Below are positions 27,713-36,169 of a stretch of 64,000 nucleotides of DNA, in pieces. This stretch comes from Methylomarinum sp965277025 (GTDB lineage: Bacteria > Pseudomonadota > Gammaproteobacteria > Methylococcales > Methylomonadaceae), in contig OZ255706.1 in the NCBI GenBank assembly GCA_965277025.1, positions 2,356,001-2,420,000 on the forward strand, in the 5' to 3' direction. The notes below the pieces were generated by a model. The model had not been told where the DNA came from. It did no database searches and saw only the letters and a list, made by a program, of their open reading frames with translations. Position numbers and translations under genes: made by a program. Positions within the stretch are counted from its first letter, which is position 1; every line of letters starts with the position of its first letter.

Positions 27713-28384
27713 ATGACTGAAAACTGGATTGCCCCATCAATTTTATCGGCTGATTTCGCCCGTTTAGGTGAAGAAGTCGACAATGTCCTGGCCGCTGGCG
27801 CCGATGTCGTACACTTTGACGTAATGGACAACCATTTCGTCCCGAATCTGACCATCGGCCCTCTGGTTTGCGATGCACTGCGTAAACACGGCGTGACGGC
27901 GCCTATCGATGTGCATTTAATGATCGAACCTGTCGACCGCATTATTCCTGATTTCGCCAAAGCAGGCGCAAGCTATATCACCTTCCACCCGGAAGCCTCT
28001 GTCCATATCGACCGAACCCTGCAATTGATCAAAGACAATGGCTGTAAAGCCGGTCTGGTTTTCAACCCGGGTACGCCTTTAGACCACCTGGATTATGTGA
28101 TGGACAAACTGGACATGATTTTGTTGATGTCGGTAAACCCAGGCTTTGGTGGTCAGTCGTTCATTCCTTCTGCGCTGGACAAATTACGTCAGGTCAGACA
28201 AAGAATTGATGAATCAGGTTTCGATATCCGTCTGGAAATTGACGGCGGTGTTAAAGTGGACAATATCCGCGCCATTAAAGAAGCCGGCGCCGACACTTTC
28301 GTTGCAGGTTCTGCGATTTTTGGCCAGGATGACTACAAAAAAGTCATTGACGATATGCGCGCCGAAATCGCCAAAGCAGGCTGA
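27713..28384 (+). CDS. rpe: Ribulose-phosphate 3-epimerase
   Basis: 223 residues, a TIM barrel. Motifs include APSILSADFARLGEE, VHFDVMDNHFVPNLTIG (metal His/Asp), IDVHLMIEP, LMSVNPGFGGQSF and EIDGGVKVDN. It interconverts ribulose 5-phosphate and xylulose 5-phosphate; in RuMP-cycle methylotrophs this regenerates the formaldehyde acceptor. It begins 40 bp after lpdA with ATGAGGATAACATC upstream and may be read through from the PDH operon. Confidence 0.96.
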   Translation: MTENWIAPSILSADFARLGEEVDNVLAAGADVVHFDVMDNHFVPNLTIGPLVCDALRKHGVTAPIDVHLMIEPVDRIIPDFAKAGASYITFHPEASVHIDRTLQLIKDNGCKAGLVFNPGTPLDHLDYVMDKLDMILLMSVNPGFGGQSFIPSALDKLRQVRQRIDESGFDIRLEIDGGVKVDNIRAIKEAGADTFVAGSAIFGQDDYKKVIDDMRAEIAKAG

Positions 28385-28390
28385 TCGCCT

Positions 28391-28546
28391 GGCGGAACCG
28401 CTACGCTTGTTCCACCTTACAATCTTCTCAGCTTGTAGGATGGGTAGAGGCGATAGCCGAAACCCATCCTACAGCAATAAAGAGAGTTTAAAAGTTGTAT
28501 AGATAGTTATGCCAGTTAGGGCAAAACAAGCGACAGCGGTTCCGCC
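28391..28546. repeat. Inverted-repeat element with GGCGGAACCGCT ends
   Basis: GGCGGAACCGCTACGCTTGTT (28391-28411) is matched, with one extra base, by the inverse at 28525-28546. It encloses a GTAGGATGGGT-type hairpin. It is non-coding. The following 125 bp up to the NYN gene show nothing certain. Confidence 0.75.
28435..28472. repeat. REP-like hairpin GTAGGATGGGT...ACCCATCCTAC (short form)
   Basis: An 11-bp perfect inverted repeat flanks a GAGGCGATAGCCGAA loop. Longer relatives are at 32638-32764 and 37841-37971. Confidence 0.85.
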
Positions 28547-28671
28547 TGAATAGGGATAAGTGGTAGGGTGCTCAAAGCGTAGAAAATTGTTTTAAAACAA
28601 AATATCCAATCCACTTATAGAATATAGACCTCGTATTGTCTTAGGCACTAAATCAAATTTTTGTGTCGTTA

Positions 28672-29403
28672 TCAGGCTTTGCTAGTCTTATGTTTTCGAT
28701 TATCGCGATAAAACAGCTTACGCCCATTTGTGCCCTTTAATTTCATTCGTTTTATATCAAATAATCCTGTTTCCTCGATCATGGCTGAAAGTTTTGCATA
28801 CCCATAATTTCGAGAATCAAAATCAGGATATTGTCTTTTAATTAATGTCCCACTGATTGATAAAGATGCCCAGCCATCGTCTTCGGAACATTCCTCGGCC
28901 GCATTTCGAAGAATACTTATTAGTTTTGCATCCATACAAAGCTGTTGTTTAGTTTTTCTAATTGGAACAATCTTTTTATTTATCGGTGAAACTTTATTTT
29001 TCAGTCCATTTTCGCTGTCTTCGGAATCAAGTGTCTTAAGGACATCAATATAAAGAAAATCATCACATGCATTTCGAAATGAAATTGGAGTTTTTCTTTC
29101 ACCAACCCCAAAGACAAAAACTTGTGATTCCCGTATACGAGTCGCCAGTTTTGTAAAATCACTATCACTTGAAATTAATGCAAAAGCATTAAATTTCTCA
29201 GAATACAGCAAATCCATAGCATCAATAATAAGTGCGGCATCAGATGAATTTTTTCCTTGTGTATATGAAAACTGTTGAATTGGTTGAATTGCAAGTTCAT
29301 TCATTGTTGCTTTCCAATTTTTCAAAGTGGGCAAAGCCCAATCACCATATGCTCTTTTTACAATCACATAGCCACTTTTAGATATTTCAGCAAGAATTGC
29401 CTC
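28672..29403 (-). pseudogene. NYN-domain / LOTUS-type protein, C-terminal part (split by IS110)
   Basis: This is the main part of a LabA/DUF88-like protein. The NYN (PIN-like) nuclease core reads VKRAYGDWALPTLKNW, GKNSSDAALIIDAMDLLYS and FALISSDSDFTKLATRIRES (the acidic residues of the active site). A C-terminal region (about 150-225, SISGTLIKRQYPDFDSRNYG, KLSAMIEETGLFDIKR) looks like an OST-HTH/LOTUS RNA-binding domain. The first codons, including the first catalytic Asp, are at 30969-31034, beyond the IS110 element. Joined, they read LIDAENTQLSSL-EAILAEISKSGYV without a break. The start at 29367 lacks the active-site Asp, so the product would be inactive. Confidence 0.87.
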
Positions 29404-29664
29404 TAACGATCATCGCAAGAATTGCCACCCCGCATGATGAAATGTTGTAGAGTTCCTTGTGGAAGATGGCGGTTAAAGACTGCGCTTTACTTTGGAGCCT
29501 TAGAACCCGACTGCTAACGTAGCCTGCCATGGATGACTCGAACCCCGGATTGCTTCTTTAAGAGCGAATGTTAAAAGGGCCGTTGACGATTTACATCGCC
29601 CTCAGGCAGATCATCCAGGCAACCGCCACCTTCCAGGCTCAATCATAGAGTAAAGGAGGAAAAA
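29404..29664 (+). ncRNA. Candidate bridge RNA region of the IS110 element
   Basis: This is a non-coding stretch between the left end and the transposase start, where IS110-group elements encode their bridge RNA. GCAAGAATTGCC recurs here (29414-29425) identical to the left target flank (29390-29401), and GAGTTC near 29450 is the inverse of GAACTC in the right flank. RNA ends and structure are not established by eye. Confidence 0.45.
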
Positions 29665-30885
29665 ATGGAACTCACTGCAATACACAAGCGAGTCATCGGG
29701 TTGGATGTTCACCAAAAGCAGATTAGCGCCTGCGCCATGGTTGAACAGGCCGAGGGTGGTATTCAGACAGAGCATCGGCAGTTTGGCGCATTCAAACGTG
29801 ATCGACGTGCATTAGCCGATTGGGTGCAGTCTGTCGCACCGGATGAGGTGGTGATGGAAAGCACCGGCATCTACTGGAAAAGCCCATATGCAGCTTTGGA
29901 ACATGTGGGTATTTACGCCAGGGTCGTCAATGCCCGGCATGTGAAGAATGTGCCGGGACGCAAGACGGACATCGGCGACGCGCAATGGCTGGCGATGCTT
30001 TCCCGTGCCGGACTGCTGCGCGGTTCATTCGTGCCACCGGAAAAGATGCGGCAGTTACGCCTGATTTCACGTCAACGACAGAAGTTGGTGTCGATGCTGT
30101 CTGCTGAGAAGAACAGACTGCACAAGGTATTAACCGACGGCGGCATCCGGCTTGGCGTGGTGGTCAGCGATGTACATGGGCAATCCGCGCGCGCCATGGT
30201 TAACGCGCTGATTGAAGGACAGCCTGCGCATGATGTGTTGAAGCTGGCCAGCAATCGTCTCAAAGCGCCGCGCGCCGATATACTGGAGGCGCTGCAAGGT
30301 GAGTTGAGCGAGCACCATCGCTTCGTACTGAATGAACTGATGCAGCATATTCAGGATTTGGAAGCACGCATAGCCAGATTCGATGCACAACTGCTGGCCG
30401 GACTGGAGAAGGAGAAAACGGTTTTGCAATTGCTCCAGACTATTCCCGGTGTTGATTTGATTGGAGCAGCCATGCTACTTGTTGAGATCGGAACGGATAT
30501 GACTGTCTTTGGCAGTGCGGATCGGCTGGCGTCATGGGTGGGCATATACCCCGGCAACAACGAGTCTGCCGGCAAACGCAAATCAGGACGAACGCGAAAA
30601 GGAAACCCATATGTGCGTCGCCTGCTTTGCGAATGCGCCCATGCCGCCAGCCGAACCCGATCGGTTTTCCAGGCAAAATATACATCACTGGCGATTAGGC
30701 GAGGTCACCAACGCGCCATCATTGCGCTGGCTCACAAACTTTTGCGGACATGTTACTTCATGATTAGTCGCGGCGAGTATTTCCGGGATTCGACCATCGA
30801 CTACGAAGAAATGGCTGTCAAACGCAATGCACCACGCTGGATCAGAGCGCTGATAAAATTCGGTTATATAACACAACCGGGGTAA
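29665..30885 (+). CDS. IS110-family transposase
   Basis: 406 residues, intact, with AAAGGAGG ahead of the ATG. The DEDD domain begins VIGLDVHQKQISACAMVE and includes VMESTGIYWKSPYAALE and GRKTDIGDAQWLAML. The C-terminal transposase_20 part has LLQTIPGVDLIGAAMLLVEI and the catalytic serine region YPGNNESAGKRKSGRTRKGN. Confidence 0.94.
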   Translation: MELTAIHKRVIGLDVHQKQISACAMVEQAEGGIQTEHRQFGAFKRDRRALADWVQSVAPDEVVMESTGIYWKSPYAALEHVGIYARVVNARHVKNVPGRKTDIGDAQWLAMLSRAGLLRGSFVPPEKMRQLRLISRQRQKLVSMLSAEKNRLHKVLTDGGIRLGVVVSDVHGQSARAMVNALIEGQPAHDVLKLASNRLKAPRADILEALQGELSEHHRFVLNELMQHIQDLEARIARFDAQLLAGLEKEKTVLQLLQTIPGVDLIGAAMLLVEIGTDMTVFGSADRLASWVGIYPGNNESAGKRKSGRTRKGNPYVRRLLCECAHAASRTRSVFQAKYTSLAIRRGHQRAIIALAHKLLRTCYFMISRGEYFRDSTIDYEEMAVKRNAPRWIRALIKFGYITQPG

Positions 30886-30968
30886 GCCAGCTTACTTCAT
30901 TGAATATGGATAAGCAGCCTTTTCACGGCTGAGAACTCCATGCGCATTCGATATGGATCATTTCATGT

Positions 30969-31034
30969 TAAAGAACTCAACTGCGTATTTTCTGCATCAA
31001 TAAGAACTACGATTCTTTTTTCTTTTTTATGCAT
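30969..31034 (-). pseudogene. NYN-domain protein, first 22 codons
   Basis: The ATG at 31034 has AAAAAGG before it and gives MHKKEKRIVVLIDAENTQLS, with the NYN strand-1 Asp in VLIDAEN. The reading reaches the IS110 element after SSL and then meets a stop inside it. Confidence 0.85.
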
Positions 31035-31077
31035 TAACTTACCTTTTTGTAATTCGTTTATAACCAATTACATGTTT

Positions 31078-32274
31078 TCACCAGCTTTTCACCCAATCCC
31101 CTACCTTGACTTTTCGAATATTGCCAAGTACTTCCATATGGCCGGTTGCATAGCGAATAGTGACCGAATCGATAGTCAATAACCCTATCGCTTGTTTATT
31201 CTGATGACTGTCTGTCAATTTGGAAAAACTGCGTTGATCGCCATACAGTACAAAACGATCACCGCTTTTGACTTTATCCTGTGCGCCCGCCGCAATGACA
31301 AGTTGATTGCCTGTAATCCTGACGACACGTGTGGTAAACGGATAACAGCTGAAAACCCGGTGTATATCTTCACTGGCCAACTGAATGATTCTGGAAATTT
31401 TCTCACCCGCCGGTGTTGCCTTGAATCGCTCACTGCCAACAGAATAGCCCACCGGAATCCAGACATCCCCCAGAATGGAGTCTGAATAACGATGCTGAAA
31501 CAGCAATGAGCCGCTCAGGCCGTCGTGGACATAGACATCAATAGTGATACCCCGACGCACTGCAACATCGCGTAAGGCCGATTTGACCTGAGCCAGCAAA
31601 CCGGCGCCACGCACATATTCAGTCGATTCCACTTCAAAATCACGAATCACGCCTGATAATACAAACTGACTATTAAATTTTTGCGCCAGATTTAAAATGG
31701 TGTTGTTTTGATATTGACCTGCCGTAATTATTTCTGGGGCCAGATCGGGACGACTGTAGATTACAGTGCGCGTTTGATTGCGGCCGATAAAATCACCGGA
31801 TTCCATCAGCTGATTGACAATTTCCCTGGGGATACCGCCATACAAATCCTGAGATTCATTTCCGCTGATCTGTCCGCTGGCCACTATTGGGAATGCCGTG
31901 GCGACAATGCGTTTTTTATAGCTGGGCACACAGCCTTCTGACTGACCTGCGACCGCGACAATCTGCACCTTGTAAATATTATTTTCTCGCCATTCATCAA
32001 CCACTTTGGTATTTGCGACCAAACTACGGGACGTGGTTTGGGTTTTTGACAATTTTGCCGCTTGCCGAATAGCATTCTGAATCGCCTGCATTCTGGCCTC
32101 TATAACCGCCCCATTTTGTATGTTGGCTTGCCCTTCTGCAGTAATGACCTGTTTTTCCGATGACCCAGCCGACTGTTTTTGACTGCCCGACAGACTGGCG
32201 CAGCCCGGCAACAGCAGAAAAATAACAATGGCAAAAATATAAGATTTATTGGCTATCATTTTGGCATATTTCAT
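31078..32274 (-). CDS. FlgT-like lipoprotein
   Basis: 398 residues with a lipobox (FLLLPGC) after an N-terminal hydrophobic segment. The order of parts resembles FlgT of sodium-driven flagella: an N-terminal LPP20-like domain (TAEGQANIQNGAVIEARMQA), a middle TolB-like domain (REIVNQLMESGDFIGRNQTR, FVLSGVIRDFEVE) and a C-terminal beta-barrel-like domain (GAQDKVKSGDRFVLYG, VEVLGNIRKVKVGDW type). In Vibrio FlgT builds the H-ring around the basal body; a general envelope role is possible. Another LPP20-like lipoprotein gene lies 490 bp upstream on the same strand, with repeats between. Confidence 0.72.
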   Translation of the reverse strand: MKYAKMIANKSYIFAIVIFLLLPGCASLSGSQKQSAGSSEKQVITAEGQANIQNGAVIEARMQAIQNAIRQAAKLSKTQTTSRSLVANTKVVDEWRENNIYKVQIVAVAGQSEGCVPSYKKRIVATAFPIVASGQISGNESQDLYGGIPREIVNQLMESGDFIGRNQTRTVIYSRPDLAPEIITAGQYQNNTILNLAQKFNSQFVLSGVIRDFEVESTEYVRGAGLLAQVKSALRDVAVRRGITIDVYVHDGLSGSLLFQHRYSDSILGDVWIPVGYSVGSERFKATPAGEKISRIIQLASEDIHRVFSCYPFTTRVVRITGNQLVIAAGAQDKVKSGDRFVLYGDQRSFSKLTDSHQNKQAIGLLTIDSVTIRYATGHMEVLGNIRKVKVGDWVKSW

Positions 32275-32370
32275 AAAAAACTGATGCTACTCGCAGTGCC
32301 GAATAACAGATTTGTACAGCACCCACTTCCTCGTTCCCATGCTCTGCGTCATTGCCATTAAGTTAAATCA

Positions 32371-32616
32371 CAGATGTTACGCATAAGTTATCGACACCCA
32401 GATTAATTGCCGAGGAGAAATTCCTCGCAGAGAGCAATCATCACTCGACTACAAAAAAAGTGCGTTTGTGTAGGGCGGTTTCGCGCCAGCAAACCGCCAT
32501 CAAACGTCAAAAACCACTCTCGCCTCAAAACGGTGGATTGCCTGGCGGCGAATCCACCCTACCTGAAAAGTTATTTGTAAACGCAATCAATTTTCCTGTT
32601 CAATGCGTAACATCAG
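32371..32616. mobile_element. MITE with C(T/A)GATGTTACGC ends
   Basis: 246 bp with ends CAGATGTTACGCAT and the inverse of CTGATGTTACGCAT, flanked by an exact 8-bp duplication, TTAAATCA (32363-32370 and 32617-32624). It matches the ends and duplication length of the IS at 8994-11074. Inside is a GTAGGGCGG...CCACCCTAC inverted segment. It has no gene. Confidence 0.82.
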
Positions 32617-32637
32617 TTAAATCATTAACTATCTAGC

Positions 32638-32764
32638 GTAGGATGGGTAGAGCGTTAGCGAAACCCATCGTTTGCAACTATTTTTCGATGGGTTTCACTT
32701 CGTTCTCGGCAACTGCTCCTGCGTAGCTCTACCTCCTGCATCCATGCAGTCGTACCCATCCTAC
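32638..32764. repeat. REP-like element GTAGGATGGGT...ACCCATCCTAC (long form)
   Basis: This is an inverted-repeat unit with inner GCGAAACCCATCG / CGATGGGTTTC arms and the stretch CTACCTCCTGCATCCATGCAG. It is shared with 37841-37971 in rearranged order. Confidence 0.85.
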
Positions 32765-32767
32765 AAG

Positions 32768-33445
32768 CTAATTGGTCGGTGGAAATTCTGTCAACAATAA
32801 ATAACGAACTGCTATTTGCGCCGAAGTATTTAGCAGCCATTCGACATCATACAAACCTGCCTGTAACAGCGCCTTGTTCAGCAAATGATTTTCACGGCGG
32901 AAACCGGCAATGGAAAGCTGACCACTGCAATCAGGAGTCTGGCAATTCAAGTTGACTGTTTTATGCGTTGCTTCACGTAAACCAATGCGGCTGAATGCTA
33001 TTTTGTTCTCTTCCTGTAAACAGTGTAGCACAGTTTTCAGCGCCGACATGCATTGCCGAAAATGATCAGTGACGCTTAAATGTAAAACCACCTGAGAAAC
33101 ATACGGATCATTTTGCCTTTGAATATCGGCCTCGCGCAAAAAAGTATCAAAATACAGGCGAAATTTCTCATCTTGTAATACCTTATCCGCCACTGAAACT
33201 TCAGCATCCAAGGGTTGCTGAAACAACAAGGCGGCCAATTGCCGATAGGCATTGATGGTTGCCTGTTGCTCGGCTTTATAACGTCGTTGCAATGTAGTCA
33301 GGCCTGAAGCTTGCTGAATTTTGGCGCGGCCACTGGCGGATAACAAGGTTTTGGACTGTGTCGATGAAGATCGATTCAGACTGGCGCAACCTGAAAGGGT
33401 AAAGACAAACAAACAAAACCAGAAAAAAGTATTTTTTCCATTCAT
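32768..33445 (-). CDS. LPP20/FlgP-like lipoprotein
   Basis: 225 residues. The lipobox FTLSGC is near residue 19. The early region LLSASGRAKIQQASGLTTLQ resembles the start of LPP20/FlgP-type domains, and the same opening is found in the FlgT-like neighbour (ITAEGQANIQNG). The rest (VVLHLSVTDHFRQCMSALK, LLTEFPPTN) has no motif that I know. Four cysteines (HCLQEE, LNCQTPDCSG and one more) could form disulfides in the periplasm. It follows rsfS by about 90 bp in the same direction. Assignment to FlgP is tentative. Confidence 0.62.
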   Translation of the reverse strand: MNGKNTFFWFCLFVFTLSGCASLNRSSSTQSKTLLSASGRAKIQQASGLTTLQRRYKAEQQATINAYRQLAALLFQQPLDAEVSVADKVLQDEKFRLYFDTFLREADIQRQNDPYVSQVVLHLSVTDHFRQCMSALKTVLHCLQEENKIAFSRIGLREATHKTVNLNCQTPDCSGQLSIAGFRRENHLLNKALLQAGLYDVEWLLNTSAQIAVRYLLLTEFPPTN

Positions 33446-33536
33446 AATCCACTCCGGTGTAGCTGTTTATCTTATCGGCCAAACATGATGAATCTTGAGC
33501 CAGCCTCTGTATTATGTCATTTTGTATGCAACAGAC

Positions 33537-33893
33537 TTATTGGTTGATCGCCTCTTCATTTTGTTCGTTGACATCCATGCTCCAGAGTTTTTCCAATTGA
33601 TAAAACTCCCGTGCCTGGGCTGTCATCACATGTAATATCACATCCCCCAAATCCAGCAATACCCAGTCCGACCCAGGTCCTCCTTCAAAGCCCGGATGGC
33701 TGATTCCCAGTTTTTTGACTTTTTCAGAAACATACTGACATAACGAACGAGCATGTCGTTCCGATGTCCCGGTAACAATCACCATGTAGTCGGTAATGCT
33801 GGTTTTTCCCCGTACATCCAGCACGGTAATATTTTCACCTTTTTTTTCATCAATCACGTCTGTGATGACTTTCAGTAATTCTTCTGCCTGCAT
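33537..33893 (-). CDS. rsfS: Ribosome silencing factor
   Basis: 118 residues of the RsfS/Iojap family: VLDVRGKTSITDYMVIVTGTS, HARSLCQYVSEKVK and WVLLDLGDVILHVMTAQAREFYQLE with LW after it. It binds ribosomal protein L14 (uL14) and blocks subunit joining in stationary phase. It starts immediately after nadD, a standard pairing. Confidence 0.95.
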   Translation of the reverse strand: MQAEELLKVITDVIDEKKGENITVLDVRGKTSITDYMVIVTGTSERHARSLCQYVSEKVKKLGISHPGFEGGPGSDWVLLDLGDVILHVMTAQAREFYQLEKLWSMDVNEQNEEAINQ

Positions 33894-34520
33894 TCAATTT
33901 CCTGGTTGATATAGTTTTTGTTGATTAATTGCCTGAATAACATTATCCGGCATTAAAAATTTTGGCTGTCTTCCCGCCTGGATTAATTTACGAATATTGC
34001 TTGAAGATATATCCAATGGGGTGACGGGTTGAAAAAATAACGCGCCTGCTTTTGCTTGCCGAAGCGATTGATCCGTTTCGGTTTGCTTGTCTTTTAGCCA
34101 TCTCGAGCCTGTCTGGCGATGGAAACCAGGCCGGGTCATCACAACAACATGAGCATAATCAAAAAGTTGCTGCCAACGATACCAACCTTCAATGCCGTTA
34201 AATGCATCCTGTCCCATAAACAGTATAATCGATTCCTCAGGAAATTCTGCTCGTAATGACGCCAGCGTGTCCACCATATAAGATGGGCCTGGCCGATCCA
34301 GTTCGCGTCGTTCAGCCACCCAGCCGGACATTCCCTCTATCGCCAGTTGCAATAAACGCAATCTTATTTCAGCACTGACGCCAGGCTGCTGACGATGCGC
34401 TGGATTCTTACAAGGAATCAGGTGAAGCCGTTCCAGCTGAAAAAACTCGCTAACCTCAAATGCTGTTCGCAAGTGGCCATAATGAACCGGATTGAAAGTT
34501 CCGCCATAAACACCGAGCAT
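33894..34520 (-). CDS. nadD: Nicotinate-nucleotide adenylyltransferase
   Basis: 208 residues. The nucleotidyltransferase motif GGTFNPVHYGHLRTAFE opens the protein, FMGQDAFNGIEGWYRW follows and the SSSNIRKLI motif closes it. It makes deamido-NAD from nicotinate mononucleotide. The stop of proA and the start of nadD overlap by one base and rsfS follows directly, so proA-nadD-rsfS is one operon. Confidence 0.95.
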   Translation of the reverse strand: MLGVYGGTFNPVHYGHLRTAFEVSEFFQLERLHLIPCKNPAHRQQPGVSAEIRLRLLQLAIEGMSGWVAERRELDRPGPSYMVDTLASLRAEFPEESIILFMGQDAFNGIEGWYRWQQLFDYAHVVVMTRPGFHRQTGSRWLKDKQTETDQSLRQAKAGALFFQPVTPLDISSSNIRKLIQAGRQPKFLMPDNVIQAINQQKLYQPGN

Positions 34521-35776
34521 TATTGACGAATATGGCCTTCGCCCAGGACCACATACTTAAGAGTGGTCAGACCATTCAGGCCGACAGGCCCGCGCGCATG
34601 CAACTTATCGGTGCTGATACCGATTTCCGCACCCAGTCCATATTCAAAGCCGTCGGCAAAGCGCGTCGAGGTATTGACCATGACCGAGCTGGAATCCACT
34701 TCGCGCAGAAAACGACGGGCTAACGAGTAGTTTTCCGTCACGATGCTATCGGTATGCGCCGAACTGTATTTGTTGATATGTTCGATGGCTTCATCGATTC
34801 CTGCCACGATACGAATCGACAACACGGGTGCCAGATATTCGGTTTGCCAGTCTTCTTCTGTGGCCCGTTTACAGTCCGGAATCAATGAACAGGTTTTCAG
34901 ACAGCCGCGCAACTCCACGCCTTTATCCTGGTATTGTTTCGCCAGTGGCGGCAACACCTGCGGTGCAATGGATTCGGCAACTAACAGGGTTTCCATGGCG
35001 TTACACACGCCATAGCGATGTGTTTTGGCGTTGAAAGCAATATCAATCGCCTTTTTTGTATCTGCATCATTATCGATATAAACATGACAAATACCATCCA
35101 GATGTTTGATAACGGCAATGGTTGCATCACGGGAAATCCGCTCAATCAAGCCTTTGCCGCCCCGTGGCACGATCACATCGACATAATCAGACAGGGTGAT
35201 TAATTCACCGACCGCTTGCCGGTCGGTGGTTTCGACCACTTGAACCGCCGTTTCCGGCAAGCCCGCCGCTGTCAGGCCTTGCGTAACGCAAGCGGCAATA
35301 GCCTGGTTGGAATGAATGGCCTCCGATCCGCCCCGTAAAATACAGGCATTGCCTGATTTCAAGCAAAGTGCTGCGGCATCAACAGTAACATTTGGACGTG
35401 ACTCATAAATAATGCCAATAACCCCTAAAGGCACCCGCATTTGTCCCACCTGAATACCACTGGGCCTGTAATTCAGATCGGTGATACTACCCACCGGATC
35501 AGCCAAGGCAGCAACCTGTTTCAACCCATCGATCATACCGTCAATGGTCGAAGGCTTTAATTCCAGCCGATCCAGCAGTGCCGCATCCAGACCATTCTGA
35601 CGCCCATTCTGCAGATCTTTCTGGTTCTCTTGTCGCAGTGTCTCTCTGGCCGCTTCCAATGCTTCGGCAATTTTTGTCAAGGCCAGATTTTTCCGGCCGG
35701 TTTCGGCCTTGCTCATTTCTCGGCCGGCCTGACGCGCATTGCGTCCCAGTTGTTCCATATAAGCTTTGATATTCAT
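34520..35776 (-). CDS. proA: Gamma-glutamyl phosphate reductase
   Basis: About 418 residues. It reduces glutamyl-5-phosphate to the semialdehyde in proline synthesis. Motifs include PLGVIGIIYESRPNVTVDAA, LKSGNACILRGGSEA, the catalytic Cys in HRYGVCNAMETLLV and NTSTRFADGFEYGLGAEIGI. I take the ATG at 35776 (MNIKAYMEQLG) rather than a TTG at 35788. A MITE lies 28 bp upstream of this start, so the promoter must be inside or beyond it. Confidence 0.95.
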   Translation of the reverse strand: MNIKAYMEQLGRNARQAGREMSKAETGRKNLALTKIAEALEAARETLRQENQKDLQNGRQNGLDAALLDRLELKPSTIDGMIDGLKQVAALADPVGSITDLNYRPSGIQVGQMRVPLGVIGIIYESRPNVTVDAAALCLKSGNACILRGGSEAIHSNQAIAACVTQGLTAAGLPETAVQVVETTDRQAVGELITLSDYVDVIVPRGGKGLIERISRDATIAVIKHLDGICHVYIDNDADTKKAIDIAFNAKTHRYGVCNAMETLLVAESIAPQVLPPLAKQYQDKGVELRGCLKTCSLIPDCKRATEEDWQTEYLAPVLSIRIVAGIDEAIEHINKYSSAHTDSIVTENYSLARRFLREVDSSSVMVNTSTRFADGFEYGLGAEIGISTDKLHARGPVGLNGLTTLKYVVLGEGHIRQ

Positions 35777-35804
35777 TATCTGACCCAAGGTTATTTAAAA
35801 GACT

Positions 35805-35967
35805 AGGAGGCTGTCCGAGAATAGAAGCCGTTGCGAGGGAAAGCTGATTTGAGTCAGATTTTTTCATTCTTTGAGGCGAATAGTTGCGCTATTTAACGAA
35901 AAGAATGGGAAAATCTGGCCAACTTCAGCTTTTCCGTAGTAGGTTCTCTATTCTCGGACAGCCTCCT
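35805..35967. mobile_element. MITE with IS1182-type ends
   Basis: 163 bp. The ends AGGAGGCTGTCCGAGAATAGA and their inverse match the ends of the IS1182-family element at 15871-17675. The left border is CTAG; the right border is TCGT, so the duplication is degraded. The interior is non-coding, with weak dyads. It separates proA from the HDOD gene. Confidence 0.88.
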
Positions 35968-36169
35968 CGTATTATATCTTTTTATGACAGGCGACTAAAA
36001 CCAGATACTACCGATTTTCAAAGAATGACATGCGTAATATCCGCTCAGCATACTTGTTATTTAACAAAAACAGGCTATGTTTAAGCTTGAAACCTTCTCA
36101 CAACATCCATTCATGTATTCCTTATATGTCTTCTAAGCCATCAATCGTTAACAATAAAGAGCTTTTCAA

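Larger units (their letters stand above)
29404..30968 (+). mobile_element. IS110-family element (IS110 group)
   Basis: It inserts in the NYN gene between GAATTGCCTC and AGAACTC, with TAA shared at the two junctions. There are no terminal inverted repeats, as expected. The 260-bp non-coding left end precedes an intact transposase gene. Confidence 0.87.

Noticed and set aside
28391..28546. tRNA or riboswitch in the gap after rpe
   Set aside because: The paired segments are explained by inverted-repeat elements; no cloverleaf or known aptamer core is seen.
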